Source: Moorella thermoacetica (GTDB taxonomy: Bacteria; Bacillota; DSM-521; Neomoorellales; Neomoorellaceae). From it: a stretch of DNA of 64,000 nucleotides. Under the pieces are notes generated by a model. It did not search any database, had not been told where the DNA came from, and saw nothing but the letters and a program-made list of their open reading frames with translations. The position numbers and the translations under genes are program-made. Shown piece by piece: positions 18,300 to 26,711 of this stretch. The stretch spans positions 1,390,001 to 1,454,000 of the forward strand of contig NZ_CP012369.1 of NCBI RefSeq assembly GCF_001267405.1, written 5' to 3'. Numbering within the stretch: position 1 is the first letter of the stretch; every line of letters begins with the position of its first letter.

Positions 18300-19047
18300 G
18301 CGGAACAATTACCGGGATAGGCCCCATCCTCGCCAGGGTGACCGGCACGCCATAAACGCTGGTCAGGTTTTCCGGCGTCATGATTTCCATTCCCCCGCAG
18401 GCAAAGACGGTGCTATTTTTCAGGAGCAAAAATTTATCGGCAAAACGCAAGGCCAGGTTAAGGTCGTGCATGACCACCACAGCCGCCAGCTTTTGCTCCT
18501 TTACGGCGCCTTTGATAGTCTTTAAAACCTCCAGCTGATTTTTTAAATCCAGATTGCTGGTGGGTTCATCCAATAGCAGGACGCCGGGTTCCTGGGCCAG
18601 GGCCCGGGCAATGATTACCTTCTGCAGCTCGCCGCCACTCAGTTCGTCGAGATAGCGTAAAGCAAACCCTTCCAGGTCCAGGACGCGTAAAACCCTTTGC
18701 ACAACCTCCAGATCTCGGGGGGAAACATCCCATTTGATATGGGGTTTCCGGCCCAGAAGCACGGCGTCAAAGACGGTAACCCGGCCGCTTTCGTACCTCT
18801 GGGCCACGTACCCCATTTTGCGGGCCACTTCCAGCCGGCTGAGGTTAAAGATATTATCTTTTTCAATCATAATCGTCCCGCGCCGGGGTTTTAATATTTT
18901 ATTCAGGCACTTCAACAGGGTGGATTTCCCCGCGCCGTTGTTGCCCAGGATAGCCAGAAACTCGCCCCGTGCGACTGCAAACTTTATATCGCGCAACACG
19001 GCGTGGCTGTTATAGCTGAATTCCACCCCGTCTACCGCCAGGATCAT
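18280..19047 (-). CDS. ABC transporter ATPase (FecE/BtuD type)
   Basis: This 255-aa single ABC domain has Walker A GNNGAGKST near residue 35, signature LSGGELQK near 137, and Walker B VLLLDEPTSNLD near 155. It overlaps the permease gene by four bases (ATGA). The family imports iron chelates, heme, cobalamin or molybdate/tungstate. The co-encoded FmdE-family protein hints at a Mo/W-linked role, but the substrate is not determined. Confidence 0.88.
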   Translation of the reverse strand: MILAVDGVEFSYNSHAVLRDIKFAVARGEFLAILGNNGAGKSTLLKCLNKILKPRRGTIMIEKDNIFNLSRLEVARKMGYVAQRYESGRVTVFDAVLLGRKPHIKWDVSPRDLEVVQRVLRVLDLEGFALRYLDELSGGELQKVIIARALAQEPGVLLLDEPTSNLDLKNQLEVLKTIKGAVKEQKLAAVVVMHDLNLALRFADKFLLLKNSTVFACGGMEIMTPENLTSVYGVPVTLARMGPIPVIVPLIPGGP

Positions 19048-20117
19048 CGTTTTCTGTACCCCCTGGAGAGAAGATAAAGGAACAAAGGGGCACCCATAAA
19101 GGACGTGATGGCCCCTACCGGTAACACAACCGGACTAATCACGGTCCTGGCCACGGTATCGGAGGCCAGGAGCAAAAACCCGCCCATCACGGCGGCAGCC
19201 GGGATTAAGAAACGGTGGTCGCCGCCGATCACCCGCCGCATCAGGTGGGGGCCGGCCAAGCCGATAAAGCCGATGATGCCCAGAAAAGAAACTACCGCGG
19301 CCGTAATTAAGGAAGCTATAAACATCCCTGTAAGCCTTATTTTTTCCACCGGCACCCCCAGCCCTTGCGCCGTTTCCTCCCCGCTATCCAGGGCGTTGTA
19401 GTTCCACCTGTTGGCCATAAAATAGAGCAAACCAGCGCCGGTCACCGTAGCCATCAGCTCCAGGTCGCGCCAGGATGCCCTCCCGATATCGCCAAAGGTC
19501 CAGAATACCATTGCCGCCACCTGCACGTCGCTGGCAAAATACTGCAGAATGATTGTTGCGGCGGAAAAAAGAGAACCCAGGGCGACCCCGGCCAGCACCA
19601 TGGCCTCGGGAGAAACCCCTTTAACCCTGGCCAGGAAAAGAATAATCAGGGTAGCTGCCATGGCCCCTAGAAAGGCTGAACAAGTCACCAGGTAAGGATT
19701 ATTAATGAGTACCGCGTCGGCGCCGGTGCTGTGGGTACTGCCCGCACCCAGGGCCAGGATGGCCACAGCCGCGCCAAAAGCCGCTCCCTGGGAAACGCCC
19801 AGGGTAAAAGGCGAGGCCAGAGGATTTCTCAAGATGTTTTGCATCACGCAGCCTGCTACGGAAAGTCCCACGCCGGCAGTAAAGGCCCCCAGCACCCGGG
19901 GCAAGCGGATATTCCAGATTATAACTTGCGCCTGGCCTTCCACCTGGCCCAGTAAGGTTTGTAATACCAGAACCGGCGTAAGCTCTGCCGAACCGGCGTT
20001 GATGGCGTATACGCCAAGCAAAACGCTCAAAAGGATGAGGAGGCCGATGACCAGGATCTTTCTCCGGGTGTATTTTAGATAGCCTTGCGCGACGTTTGCC
20101 ATTACTAACTGGTGCAC
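19044..20117 (-). CDS. FecCD/BtuC-family ABC transporter permease
   Basis: This 357-aa permease has about ten transmembrane helices and FecCD-family motifs (RLPRVLGAFTAGVGLSVAG near 75 and GFIGLAGPHLMRR near 285). Length and topology are normal for the family. The gene sits between its binding protein and its ATPase; 40 bp separate it from the binding-protein gene. Confidence 0.9.
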   Translation of the reverse strand: MHQLVMANVAQGYLKYTRRKILVIGLLILLSVLLGVYAINAGSAELTPVLVLQTLLGQVEGQAQVIIWNIRLPRVLGAFTAGVGLSVAGCVMQNILRNPLASPFTLGVSQGAAFGAAVAILALGAGSTHSTGADAVLINNPYLVTCSAFLGAMAATLIILFLARVKGVSPEAMVLAGVALGSLFSAATIILQYFASDVQVAAMVFWTFGDIGRASWRDLELMATVTGAGLLYFMANRWNYNALDSGEETAQGLGVPVEKIRLTGMFIASLITAAVVSFLGIIGFIGLAGPHLMRRVIGGDHRFLIPAAAVMGGFLLLASDTVARTVISPVVLPVGAITSFMGAPLFLYLLSRGYRKR

Positions 20118-20157
20118 AGCTCTCTATCTCCTTGCGTTGTTGGAATTCCCAAAACCT

Positions 20158-21267
20158 TTATGGCACTTTTGTCAGGTCCAGCTTTTTAAACCCGCCAAAA
20201 TCCCTGGCCATCTGTTCATACAAAGGTTTACCCAGGAGGAACTGGTAAATCTCATCGGCCTTCCTGGCCGGGTCGATGTCTTTAAATTGCTCCGGGAAAA
20301 TCACTTTGCCGGCGTAATAAGCGTCGGCAAGGGCAGTATCGATGTTGGTAGTGTAATAATTATACGGTATCTGGCCATAAACATTTCCTTTTTGAAACGC
20401 GCCCAGGGATTGGTAAAAATGGGGGTTCTTCTTATAGTCATCGACTACGATATTTAAACCGCCCTCATCGATAAAAATAATGTCGGGGTTCCAGCTTAAA
20501 AGCTTTTCCTTGTCGATCATGACGCTCCCCGTTTTACCGGTAGCGTCAACTACATTCCGGGCGTTAACAGCAACGAAAGGCGGATACTGGGCCTGGGTGC
20601 TCTCGATGCCGTGGGTACCCTTCATGCCCAGGGCGCCCACATAAACCGAGGGCTTCTTGTCGGCAGGTATACCCTTAGTCCGCGCATTTAAGTCCTGCTG
20701 GCAGTTTTTAAGGTAGGTGACAACTTCCCCCGCCCTTTTTTCATTGCCGATGATCCTGCCAATCAGCTCTAGCGACCGGTACACATCCTCATCAAAGGTG
20801 GCCAGCTTGCCGTAACTCAGCACCACCACCGGGGCGCCCGTCTTGGCCTGGAGTTCGTCGGCCTGGGATTTATCCAGCAGGCTGGCTGCAAAAATTACGT
20901 CTGGTTGAACGCTGGCCAGTTTCTCCGCGTCCGGGGTAGAATCAGGCCCACCCTGGCCAATTACCGGCTTACCCTTTAATTCCGGATAAGCTAAAATATA
21001 GGGCCTACCAGCAGGCTGTTGCTTTTCCAGGTTTTCTATACCCACAACTTTGCCTGCGCCATTTACATAGCAGACCAGCCGCAGGGCACCGGGGCCAATG
21101 GCTACCACTTTATTTGCCGGAACAGTAACCTCTACCTCCCGGCCGACCAGATCGGTTACTTTTACCTTCGGCTGCGCTGTCCCTGGCGGGTGGGCTTGAG
21201 GGCCGCAACCCGCCAGGATAAATAGGGCAGTAAACAGGGTTATAGTAATATAGATTACTTTCTTCAA
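20158..21267 (-). CDS. FecB/BtuF-type substrate-binding lipoprotein
   Basis: This 369-aa protein has a signal peptide ending in the lipobox LAGCG, so it is anchored outside the membrane. The body is a two-lobed binding protein of the TroA/BtuF fold: a DLVGREVEV start, a helix near PDVIFAASL, and a second lobe near NPDIIFIDEGG. Relatives bind iron siderophores, cobalamin, or molybdate/tungstate. Together with the permease and ATPase it makes a complete importer. Confidence 0.85.
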   Translation of the reverse strand: MKKVIYITITLFTALFILAGCGPQAHPPGTAQPKVKVTDLVGREVEVTVPANKVVAIGPGALRLVCYVNGAGKVVGIENLEKQQPAGRPYILAYPELKGKPVIGQGGPDSTPDAEKLASVQPDVIFAASLLDKSQADELQAKTGAPVVVLSYGKLATFDEDVYRSLELIGRIIGNEKRAGEVVTYLKNCQQDLNARTKGIPADKKPSVYVGALGMKGTHGIESTQAQYPPFVAVNARNVVDATGKTGSVMIDKEKLLSWNPDIIFIDEGGLNIVVDDYKKNPHFYQSLGAFQKGNVYGQIPYNYYTTNIDTALADAYYAGKVIFPEQFKDIDPARKADEIYQFLLGKPLYEQMARDFGGFKKLDLTKVP

Positions 21268-21320
21268 AGCTTATTAGCCCTCCTGATTTGCTTCGTTATT
21301 TATCCAGCCGCCTGCCAAGA

Positions 21321-21938
21321 TTAATCTTCACCCCAGCCGCGGCTATATTTCTCGGCGCAGGGGATGCAGGCAAAGCGGCCTTCCCTTACCCTGGCCCGGA
21401 CTTCAGCTACCGGCTCACCACAAAAGCTACAGGTCACGGAATTAAAAAGACGTGCTTTGGGTGGCAGGACCAGTTCTACATGCTCTGCTTTAAATATTTC
21501 CTCCTCCGGCGCCTCCAGGATATGTTGCAAACGCTGTTCCTGGTAACGGCCGTAGGTTTCCTTCTCCGCCGGCGTCGCCTGGCCTCCCAGCACCCTGGCC
21601 CTTAATTGCCGGTACTCCTCATCTTCCTGCCAGCTACCGCCTGTAAAAGCCACGCAGACGGCAGCACCGGTGTTTCTGTTCCCAACGGTAAAAACATGCT
21701 TGCCGTAGTCCCGGTAAAGGAGATTGCCTTTGCCCAGGGTACAGCCGGTAAGTACCTGGAGGGCATCCACCCCGCAGGCATCTGTCTCCACAATGGCTAC
21801 CAGTTCTTCGTCGCTGGCTCGCCCGGCGGCCAGTTCCCGGAGGGCGATTTTAGCGGCCCGGTAGCCAATGGCCAGGCCCGGGCAGGTGTGCCCGTGGAAA
21901 GCCACAGCCCTATCCCAATCTCTCAGGTTATCATCCAT
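21321..21938 (-). CDS. FmdE-family protein
   Basis: This 205-aa FmdE-domain protein carries HGHTCPG at residues 14-20, TDACGVDALQ and the GCTLGKGNL motif. Its C-terminal Zn-ribbon has CSFC and CIPC. FmdE is named after a gene in a molybdenum formylmethanofuran dehydrogenase operon; its biochemical role is not settled. It is about 50 bp upstream of the binding-protein gene and probably first in the operon. The ATG follows AAGGAGGAG. Confidence 0.85.
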   Translation of the reverse strand: MDDNLRDWDRAVAFHGHTCPGLAIGYRAAKIALRELAAGRASDEELVAIVETDACGVDALQVLTGCTLGKGNLLYRDYGKHVFTVGNRNTGAAVCVAFTGGSWQEDEEYRQLRARVLGGQATPAEKETYGRYQEQRLQHILEAPEEEIFKAEHVELVLPPKARLFNSVTCSFCGEPVAEVRARVREGRFACIPCAEKYSRGWGED

Positions 21939-21962
21939 TTTCTATCTCCTCCTTCAAAATAC

Positions 21963-22033
21963 AAAAAATAACCACGTCAGGTACCCCCTGCAGGGGGCTC
22001 AGTACCCTCCGTGGTTACATCAACCAACCTTCA
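21963..22033 (-). promoter_or_regulatory. fmdE leader with terminator-like hairpin
   Basis: On the minus strand a TATAAT lies at about 22049-22054. The transcript would then contain a small CAACC/GGTTG hairpin and a long stem: AACCACG and CGTGGTT arms (22010-22016 and 21970-21976) around a CCCCC/GGGGG inner stem. The stem is followed by ATTTTTTG. This is an intrinsic terminator 25 bp before the fmdE start, so attenuation of the FmdE/ABC operon is likely. I could not match it to the molybdenum-cofactor riboswitch. Confidence 0.5.
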
Positions 22034-22096
22034 TGGTTGTGCCTATTATATTCGCCATTCCGGCGGAATTTCCTGCTAGTTTGCTAAAAGACTTGG

Positions 22097-22410
22097 CATC
22101 TGCCGGGTACTTTCTGTTACGTCGTGGGGTCCCAGGAGATCTTCCAGGCCTTTAAAAAAGAACTAGGCCTCGACGACGATGATACCACCCCGGACGGGCT
22201 CTTCTCCCTCCACTCCACCCGCTGCATGGGGCCTGCGGCCTGGCGCCGGTGGTGCCCGTCAACGACGACATCTACGGCCAGGTCAAGGCCGGCGATATGG
22301 CCGGTATTCTATCGCCCTACTGGGTTAAGGGGTTGGCCGATGATCACCAGTACGAACGACCTGCAAAGCACCCGGGAACAATACCGGCCCCTCATTGAGG
22401 CCCTAATATT
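22097..22410 (+). pseudogene. remnant of NuoE/HndA-type [2Fe-2S] subunit and the start of a NuoF-type gene
   Basis: The + strand encodes GTFCYVVGSQEIFQAFKKEL and then TTPDGLFSLHSTRCMG, the family core of the 24-kDa thioredoxin-like ferredoxin subunit. A one-base loss in the G run after CMG shifts the frame; the next frame continues ACGLAPVVPVNDDIYGQVKA. The N-terminal half is missing. An ATG at 22340 starts MITSTNDLQSTREQYRPLIE, resembling the N-terminus of the NuoF/HydB flavin subunit, and ends after about 20 codons. This is an eroded bifurcating-hydrogenase or NADH-dehydrogenase gene pair. Confidence 0.7.
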
Positions 22411-22421
22411 CCTTTGTCAGC

Positions 22422-22709
22422 TTACCATATGCCGATTCCCCTGGCCACCAGGCGCAGGTTATAGCCTACCCGTTTCCTCTCCAGCCTGAGGCCGGCTTCA
22501 TCCACCGGATCGCCGCGTTTCACATAAACCCGGATACCTTCCGGTGTCTCTATCTCTTCATAATTCTCTTTGTCCGCCGGCACGCTGGTATAGACCACGG
22601 CTTCGATGGCCGGCCCGCCGGCTGTACCGATGGTTTCTAATCGCACCGTCACCGCCCCGCCGCGCTTAAGGATAAACTCTCTGGCAGTCTCCTCGATGGT
22701 TACCTTCAT
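22422..22709 (-). CDS. small HesB-like protein of the CC/Se-motif type, lacking the cysteines
   Basis: The 95-aa protein begins MKVTIEETAREFILKRGG and contains KENYEEIETPEGIRVYV. This pattern resembles the small IscA/HesB-related CC/Se-motif proteins. Those have Cys-Cys or Cys-Sec after the second strand; here the position reads GTAGGP with no cysteine anywhere in the chain. A role in iron-sulfur or selenium handling is therefore doubtful. Upstream is a four-copy TTTAAT-type operator shared with the PepSY gene at 29.6 kb. Confidence 0.55.
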   Translation of the reverse strand: MKVTIEETAREFILKRGGAVTVRLETIGTAGGPAIEAVVYTSVPADKENYEEIETPEGIRVYVKRGDPVDEAGLRLERKRVGYNLRLVARGIGIW

Positions 22710-22746
22710 TTTGTTATGTTACCCTCCAAGATTAGGCCTCCCTGAC

Positions 22747-22820
22747 ATTATACTCTAATTTTGCCACCTGAAAAACTATCGATTAAAGGGCTATTAATGC
22801 TCGATTAGAATTTTTTAATG
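22747..22820 (-). promoter_or_regulatory. promoter with direct-repeat operator (site D)
   Basis: The minus strand from 22820 to 22780 carries four TTAA/CTAA half-sites at about 11-bp spacing. It is nearly identical over 41 bp to the site upstream of the PepSY gene (29705-29745). A TATAAT lies at 22747-22752. The spacing fits an OmpR-family response regulator; the regulator at 31.2-31.8 kb is the obvious candidate. Confidence 0.6.
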
Positions 22821-22955
22821 GTGGAAGCAGGGCCAGCCTCTACCCGCTGCCGTTTATCCTGGCTGCAGATGTCCACGCCGCCCAGGCGGCACCGTCTTCT
22901 GGGCTTCAACGGCGGTGTTGGTAGCAGTAAATCTATTTGCAGCCGGCATACCTGC

Positions 22956-22978
22956 CTACTGGTGTTACTCACCAGTAG
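22956..22978 (-). other. perfect hairpin over the stop codon of the HD-GYP gene
   Basis: CTACTGGTG and CACCAGTAG form a 9-bp perfect stem around a 5-base loop, overlapping the last codons of the gene at 22965. No T-run follows, so it may protect the 3' end rather than terminate. The rest of 22821-22955 shows nothing I can name. Confidence 0.35.
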
Positions 22979-23945
22979 CTTCGTTCGCTTCTGGTATTCC
23001 TTCCCGCTCCGTTAAAAGGCGGCAGAAGACTTCCACCACCCGAGGGTCAAATTGGCTGCCGGCACAGCGCTTCAATTCCCGGATGGCCTCATCCACGCTC
23101 AGGGCGGGCCGGTAAACCCTATCGGTGGTCATGGCATCAAAGCAGTCCGCCACGCTTAAAATCCGGGCTTCCAGGGGAATAGCTTCTCCCCGCAGCCCCT
23201 CGGGGTAGCCCCGGCCATCAAAGCGCTCGTGGTGATAGAGGACTGCCCGGGCAATAATTTCTTCCTGGCTTGTTACCTCTTTGATTATCCTGTAGCTTAA
23301 TCTCGGGTGGCGGCGGATGGTTTGCCATTCCTCCGCCGTCAGCCGGCCGGGTTTGTTCAAACAGCCGTCATCAATGCCGATTTTCCCCACGTCGTGGAGT
23401 AACCCGGCCAGGTAAAGGCTGTCCTGGTAGTTCAGGGATAAACCCAAACCGGCTGCTATCCGGCGGGCATACCCGGCCACCTGGCGCGAATGCTGGCCGG
23501 TATAACGATCGCGCAACTGCAAAGCCTCCAGCAGAGCTGTCGTAGTTATATATAAATGGTGTTGCAATTGCTGCCGCTGCCAGATCAGGCGCCTCAAAAA
23601 CTCTACGATCACCGGGTCTAAGAGATAAAAACTTGTCACCACTATGAAATTGACATAATCTTTGGTTCCTGAAGTAGAAAAAATTAATGGATTGACAAAG
23701 AGGCGCAGGCAGCCCGCCGCCATGGCGGTCACCAGGCCCTCCATCAAGGAATTCATTGCGGCTAAAGTTACCGGACCGAGATAGAGGAAGTCCAAAATGA
23801 TTTGGGCCGGCAGGCTCCAGGCACGGGAATTGATTAGGGTTATCGAAGCCAAAGATACAACAGCTACGCCCCGCAGCAATATCTTCTTCGTAGGGCCGGG
23901 AAAAATCAGGTCAAAAATAGCTGGGTTTGTACCTCTGCCCCTCAT
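22965..23945 (-). CDS. membrane HD-GYP domain phosphodiesterase
   Basis: This 326-aa protein has several hydrophobic segments in residues 20-125 and a complete HD-GYP domain (about 150-310). All landmarks are present: HSRQVAGYA, LLHDVGKIGI, NKPG, HHERFDGRGYPEGL and SVADCFDAMTTDRVYRP. HD-GYP proteins usually hydrolyse cyclic di-GMP, so this is a likely c-di-GMP phosphodiesterase with a membrane sensor. The ATG follows a GGGGGC stretch. It faces the same way as a second HD-GYP gene 435 bp upstream. Confidence 0.85.
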   Translation of the reverse strand: MRGRGTNPAIFDLIFPGPTKKILLRGVAVVSLASITLINSRAWSLPAQIILDFLYLGPVTLAAMNSLMEGLVTAMAAGCLRLFVNPLIFSTSGTKDYVNFIVVTSFYLLDPVIVEFLRRLIWQRQQLQHHLYITTTALLEALQLRDRYTGQHSRQVAGYARRIAAGLGLSLNYQDSLYLAGLLHDVGKIGIDDGCLNKPGRLTAEEWQTIRRHPRLSYRIIKEVTSQEEIIARAVLYHHERFDGRGYPEGLRGEAIPLEARILSVADCFDAMTTDRVYRPALSVDEAIRELKRCAGSQFDPRVVEVFCRLLTEREGIPEANEATGE

Positions 23946-24381
23946 TTAATTTGCCCCCTGAAAGCCGCGAATTGGAAATAAAAAATTGCTGCAAATCTTA
24001 CTTGCCAGTTATCATCAGGGGTTGCTCACCCACATTATTACGGCCAACGTCCGGGGGTGAGCGAAGCAGGCAGGTAAAATTAAAACCGGGGAAAGCACAA
24101 GAGAAGACAGGCGCTCGCCCCGGCAAGCTGCAGGAATACCCGGGAGGGATAAACAGGAGGGGATGGTATTTAAGGGAGGGTACAGGAAAATTATATCTCC
24201 TGCTAGTACTGGTAAAATATCCCCCCCAGAGGAGGATTATGGTATTAATGGCAACAAGCGACATATCCTTATCTCCTATATGTTTTTTGTTTTTACTTCG
24301 CTATATATCCCGGATATCCTCCAAATTCCAGCAAACTTTTTTCTTTTCGCTGGGACGATGATAAGCTTTATCACCCACCTT
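23946..24381. other. intergenic region without a clear gene
   Basis: These 436 bp between two HD-GYP genes have no convincing coding frame. The only structure I see is an imperfect inverted repeat (GCTCACCC at 24026-24033 and GGGTGAGC at 24055-24062) that could form a hairpin. Confidence 0.5.
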
Positions 24382-25155
24382 TCAATCCTTCAAGGTTTCA
24401 TAAATCTCCTCCAGGTGGGAGGCAATCCGCTGGAAGGTCGCCAGAACCGCCGGGTCGAAGTGTCCCGGCTGGACCCGCCCATCGCCCACAGTAATAATGC
24501 GGCAGGCTTCCTGATGGCTAAAAGCAGGTTTATAGCTGCGCTTATTTCTCAAGGCGTCATAAATGTCGGCTAGGGCCACAATCCTGCCTGCCAGGTAAAT
24601 AGCCTCACCCTGCAAGCCGGCCGGATAGCCGCTGCCGTCCCATTTTTCATGGTGGTGCAGGGCCACTTCCCGGGCCATCTGCAACCGGGGGGCATCTCCT
24701 AAGATCCTGGCGCCATAAATGGTATGCTGCTGCATCAGCCGCCATTCATCCGGGGTTAACCGGCCCGGTTTCCGTAAAATATCGGGATGGATATGAATCT
24801 TCTCCACGTCGTGCATCTGGGCCGCCAGGGCGATCTCCCGGCAGAAATTTGGCAGGCAGCCAAGGCCCCGGGCCAGCTCCCGGGCAAAGCTGCCCACCCG
24901 GACGATCTGATTACCCGTATCGTCGTCATTGGCCTCGGCGGCCCGGGCCAGGGCCTGGATGGTATAGTGAAAGGCCTCCTCCGTATCCCGGATTTGCCCC
25001 GCCACCAGCTGCAAGAAGCGGCTATAGGTCAGCAGATTCTGCAGGACATCCCGCTCATAGGCCGTGACCCGCGCCGGGTAATTAAAGGCAGCTACTAGCA
25101 GGGTCCCCTCATAAAAGCAGGCATAATTGCGAATAGCGCCGATGTAGCCCGGCAA
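24382..25155 (-). CDS. HD-GYP domain protein, possibly truncated at the 5' end, with an altered HD motif
   Basis: The 257-aa protein has a short N-terminal stretch (about 1-70) resembling the end of a DUF3369/GAF-like sensor, then an HD-GYP domain (about 75-245). The GYP half is intact (HHHEKWDGSGYPAGLQGE). The catalytic stretch reads MHDVEKIHI instead of HDxGKI, with Glu in place of Gly. The frame opens at a TTG two codons after a stop, with no ribosome site, and the domain normally follows a receiver domain. The gene may thus be a truncated response regulator. Activity on c-di-GMP is uncertain. Confidence 0.7.
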   Translation of the reverse strand: MPGYIGAIRNYACFYEGTLLVAAFNYPARVTAYERDVLQNLLTYSRFLQLVAGQIRDTEEAFHYTIQALARAAEANDDDTGNQIVRVGSFARELARGLGCLPNFCREIALAAQMHDVEKIHIHPDILRKPGRLTPDEWRLMQQHTIYGARILGDAPRLQMAREVALHHHEKWDGSGYPAGLQGEAIYLAGRIVALADIYDALRNKRSYKPAFSHQEACRIITVGDGRVQPGHFDPAVLATFQRIASHLEEIYETLKD

Positions 25156-25173
25156 TTGAGATTAAAAAAATTG

Positions 25174-25215
25174 ATTTGCTATCCAGACCTCATTCTCCTG
25201 GATATCATGATGCAA
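25174..25215 (+). pseudogene. possible receiver-domain scrap
   Basis: The + strand reads ICYPDLILLDIMM, a near-exact match to the phospho-acceptor strand of response-regulator receiver domains (xPDLILLDIMMP). It is only about 14 codons long and opposite in strand to the truncated HD-GYP gene next to it. It could be a rearrangement scar or chance. Confidence 0.3.
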
Positions 25216-25390
25216 CGGCTTTACCGTCTGCCAGAGGGTACAGAGCCACATAGCTATCCCGCGCCGTCTGATAATACTCGCCTGCTAATTCAATCATATG
25301 TACATACAGCCAGAAGGTCTGGCCGATAACGCCGATAATGAACAAAGCTATAATAATCGCCAGGAGCCGGGAATTAAAGTACTTCTGCAT
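25205..25390 (-). CDS. small single-helix membrane protein
   Basis: This 61-aa protein has one hydrophobic helix at about residues 8-32 and a short polar tail. Its ATG lies 17 bp inside the 3' end of the diguanylate cyclase gene, suggesting translational coupling as the last member of the stressosome operon. I recognise no family. Confidence 0.5.
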   Translation of the reverse strand: MQKYFNSRLLAIIIALFIIGVIGQTFWLYVHMIELAGEYYQTARDSYVALYPLADGKAVAS

Positions 25391-26693
25391 CGCCGGATCG
25401 CCGCCTGTCAGTCTTACTGTAAACCCGCACTACGTTCTTTCCCCACCGCTTGGCTTCGTAAAGGGCGCTATCGGCGGCGTCAATCAATTTCCCGGCCGTC
25501 GTGGCATCGTGGGGATAAGTACCAAGGCCGATGCTTACCGTCAGCAGCCTGTCCGGACCGCATCCTACGTTGGCGATACCAGCATTCATGATGGCTCGCC
25601 GTACCCTTTCGGCCACTACACTCGCTTCTAAAGCAGATGTTTCCGGCATGATAATGACAAATTCCTCGCCACCATAGCGCGCTGCTATATCTACTTCCCG
25701 GATGTTGGCCTTGATGAGGGCCGCTATTTTCTGCAGGGCCTTGTCTCCCTGGTGGTGACCATGGGTATCGTTGTAAATTTTAAAGTCATCGATATCAAGC
25801 ATGGCGATGGTAAAGGTACGCTGGTAACGCCTGGCACGGGCAATCTCCTTTTCCAGCAGGTGCATCATGTGCTGGTAATTATACAAACCGGTTTTGGCGT
25901 CAATGGTTGCCTGGAACTTCATGGCTTCATACAGCCGGGCGCGCTCGATGGCCAGGGCAGCATAGCCGGCGATAATATCCGCCAGCCGAAACTCGTCGGC
26001 GCTGAAGCTATCGTCCCTTTGTAAATAGATTGCGCCGCCAACCTCCCGATCAACTACCAGGGGCAATGTCAAGTCCCGACCTTCCACCCTGACGGCCTCC
26101 CCGCCCCTGGCTTCCAGGACCGGGGGCGGGACATCAATATTTTTGCTTATACTGACGGCCTCAGGGTCATCATCGGGGGTATAGCCCTGCCATTCACCGT
26201 TACTACTGATAATATATAGATTGACTTCGCAATTAAGCAATTCCTGCAGGTGCCTGGTGATTATCCCGGCCGTCCGATCAAGGTCCAGGCAGGATCCCAA
26301 TTCTTTCGTCAGTTCCTGGATAACAGATAACTCTTTGACTTTCATTTCCAGGGCACGGTTGGCAGCCGCCAATTCTTGATTAAAGTTTTCCAGTCGCTCA
26401 ATGAGCTTGTTTTTTACTTCCAAATATTCCCTGAAATTCAAAGCATAAGCCATCATCACTTCCAGCAGTAGATCAAAGGAAATAAGAATCAGACCCGGTA
26501 CCCGGAGGGGCGAAATATCCTTGAAAAGCTTTTCCAGGGCCTCAAGGTGAAATTGAACAATATCTTCGGGGCCTACACCCTTCTCCACCAGGGCCTTGCT
26601 AAGCTTGGAGGCTTCATAAAGGATGGCCTCACTCTGCTGTAGACTGTACTGGTGTAATAGTTTGAAGTAAGTTTCCTGCCATTGTATTTCCAT
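25374..26693 (-). CDS. diguanylate cyclase with RsbU_N-like and GAF domains (stressosome output)
   Basis: This 439-aa cytosolic protein has three parts. An N-terminal helical domain (about 1-85) resembles the RsbT-binding domain of RsbU. A coiled coil and GAF-like domain (about 85-265) follow. The GGDEF domain (about 270-435) has the active site GGEEF and an RxxD inhibitory site five residues upstream (REVD), so feedback inhibition by c-di-GMP is expected. It is the last large gene of the rsbR-S-T-X operon. In Moorella thermoacetica a stressosome of this type is known to signal to a diguanylate cyclase through the RsbT homologue. Here the RsbU phosphatase is replaced by a c-di-GMP synthase. 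Confidence 0.9.
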   Translation of the reverse strand: MEIQWQETYFKLLHQYSLQQSEAILYEASKLSKALVEKGVGPEDIVQFHLEALEKLFKDISPLRVPGLILISFDLLLEVMMAYALNFREYLEVKNKLIERLENFNQELAAANRALEMKVKELSVIQELTKELGSCLDLDRTAGIITRHLQELLNCEVNLYIISSNGEWQGYTPDDDPEAVSISKNIDVPPPVLEARGGEAVRVEGRDLTLPLVVDREVGGAIYLQRDDSFSADEFRLADIIAGYAALAIERARLYEAMKFQATIDAKTGLYNYQHMMHLLEKEIARARRYQRTFTIAMLDIDDFKIYNDTHGHHQGDKALQKIAALIKANIREVDIAARYGGEEFVIIMPETSALEASVVAERVRRAIMNAGIANVGCGPDRLLTVSIGLGTYPHDATTAGKLIDAADSALYEAKRWGKNVVRVYSKTDRRRSGDAEVL

Positions 26694-26711
26694 ACCAGGA
26701 TCGCCCCCTAT

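Noticed and set aside
21963-22060. molybdenum-cofactor riboswitch before fmdE
   Set aside because: The leader is too short (about 75 nt) and lacks the multi-stem conserved pattern of that class; it looks like a simple terminator hairpin.
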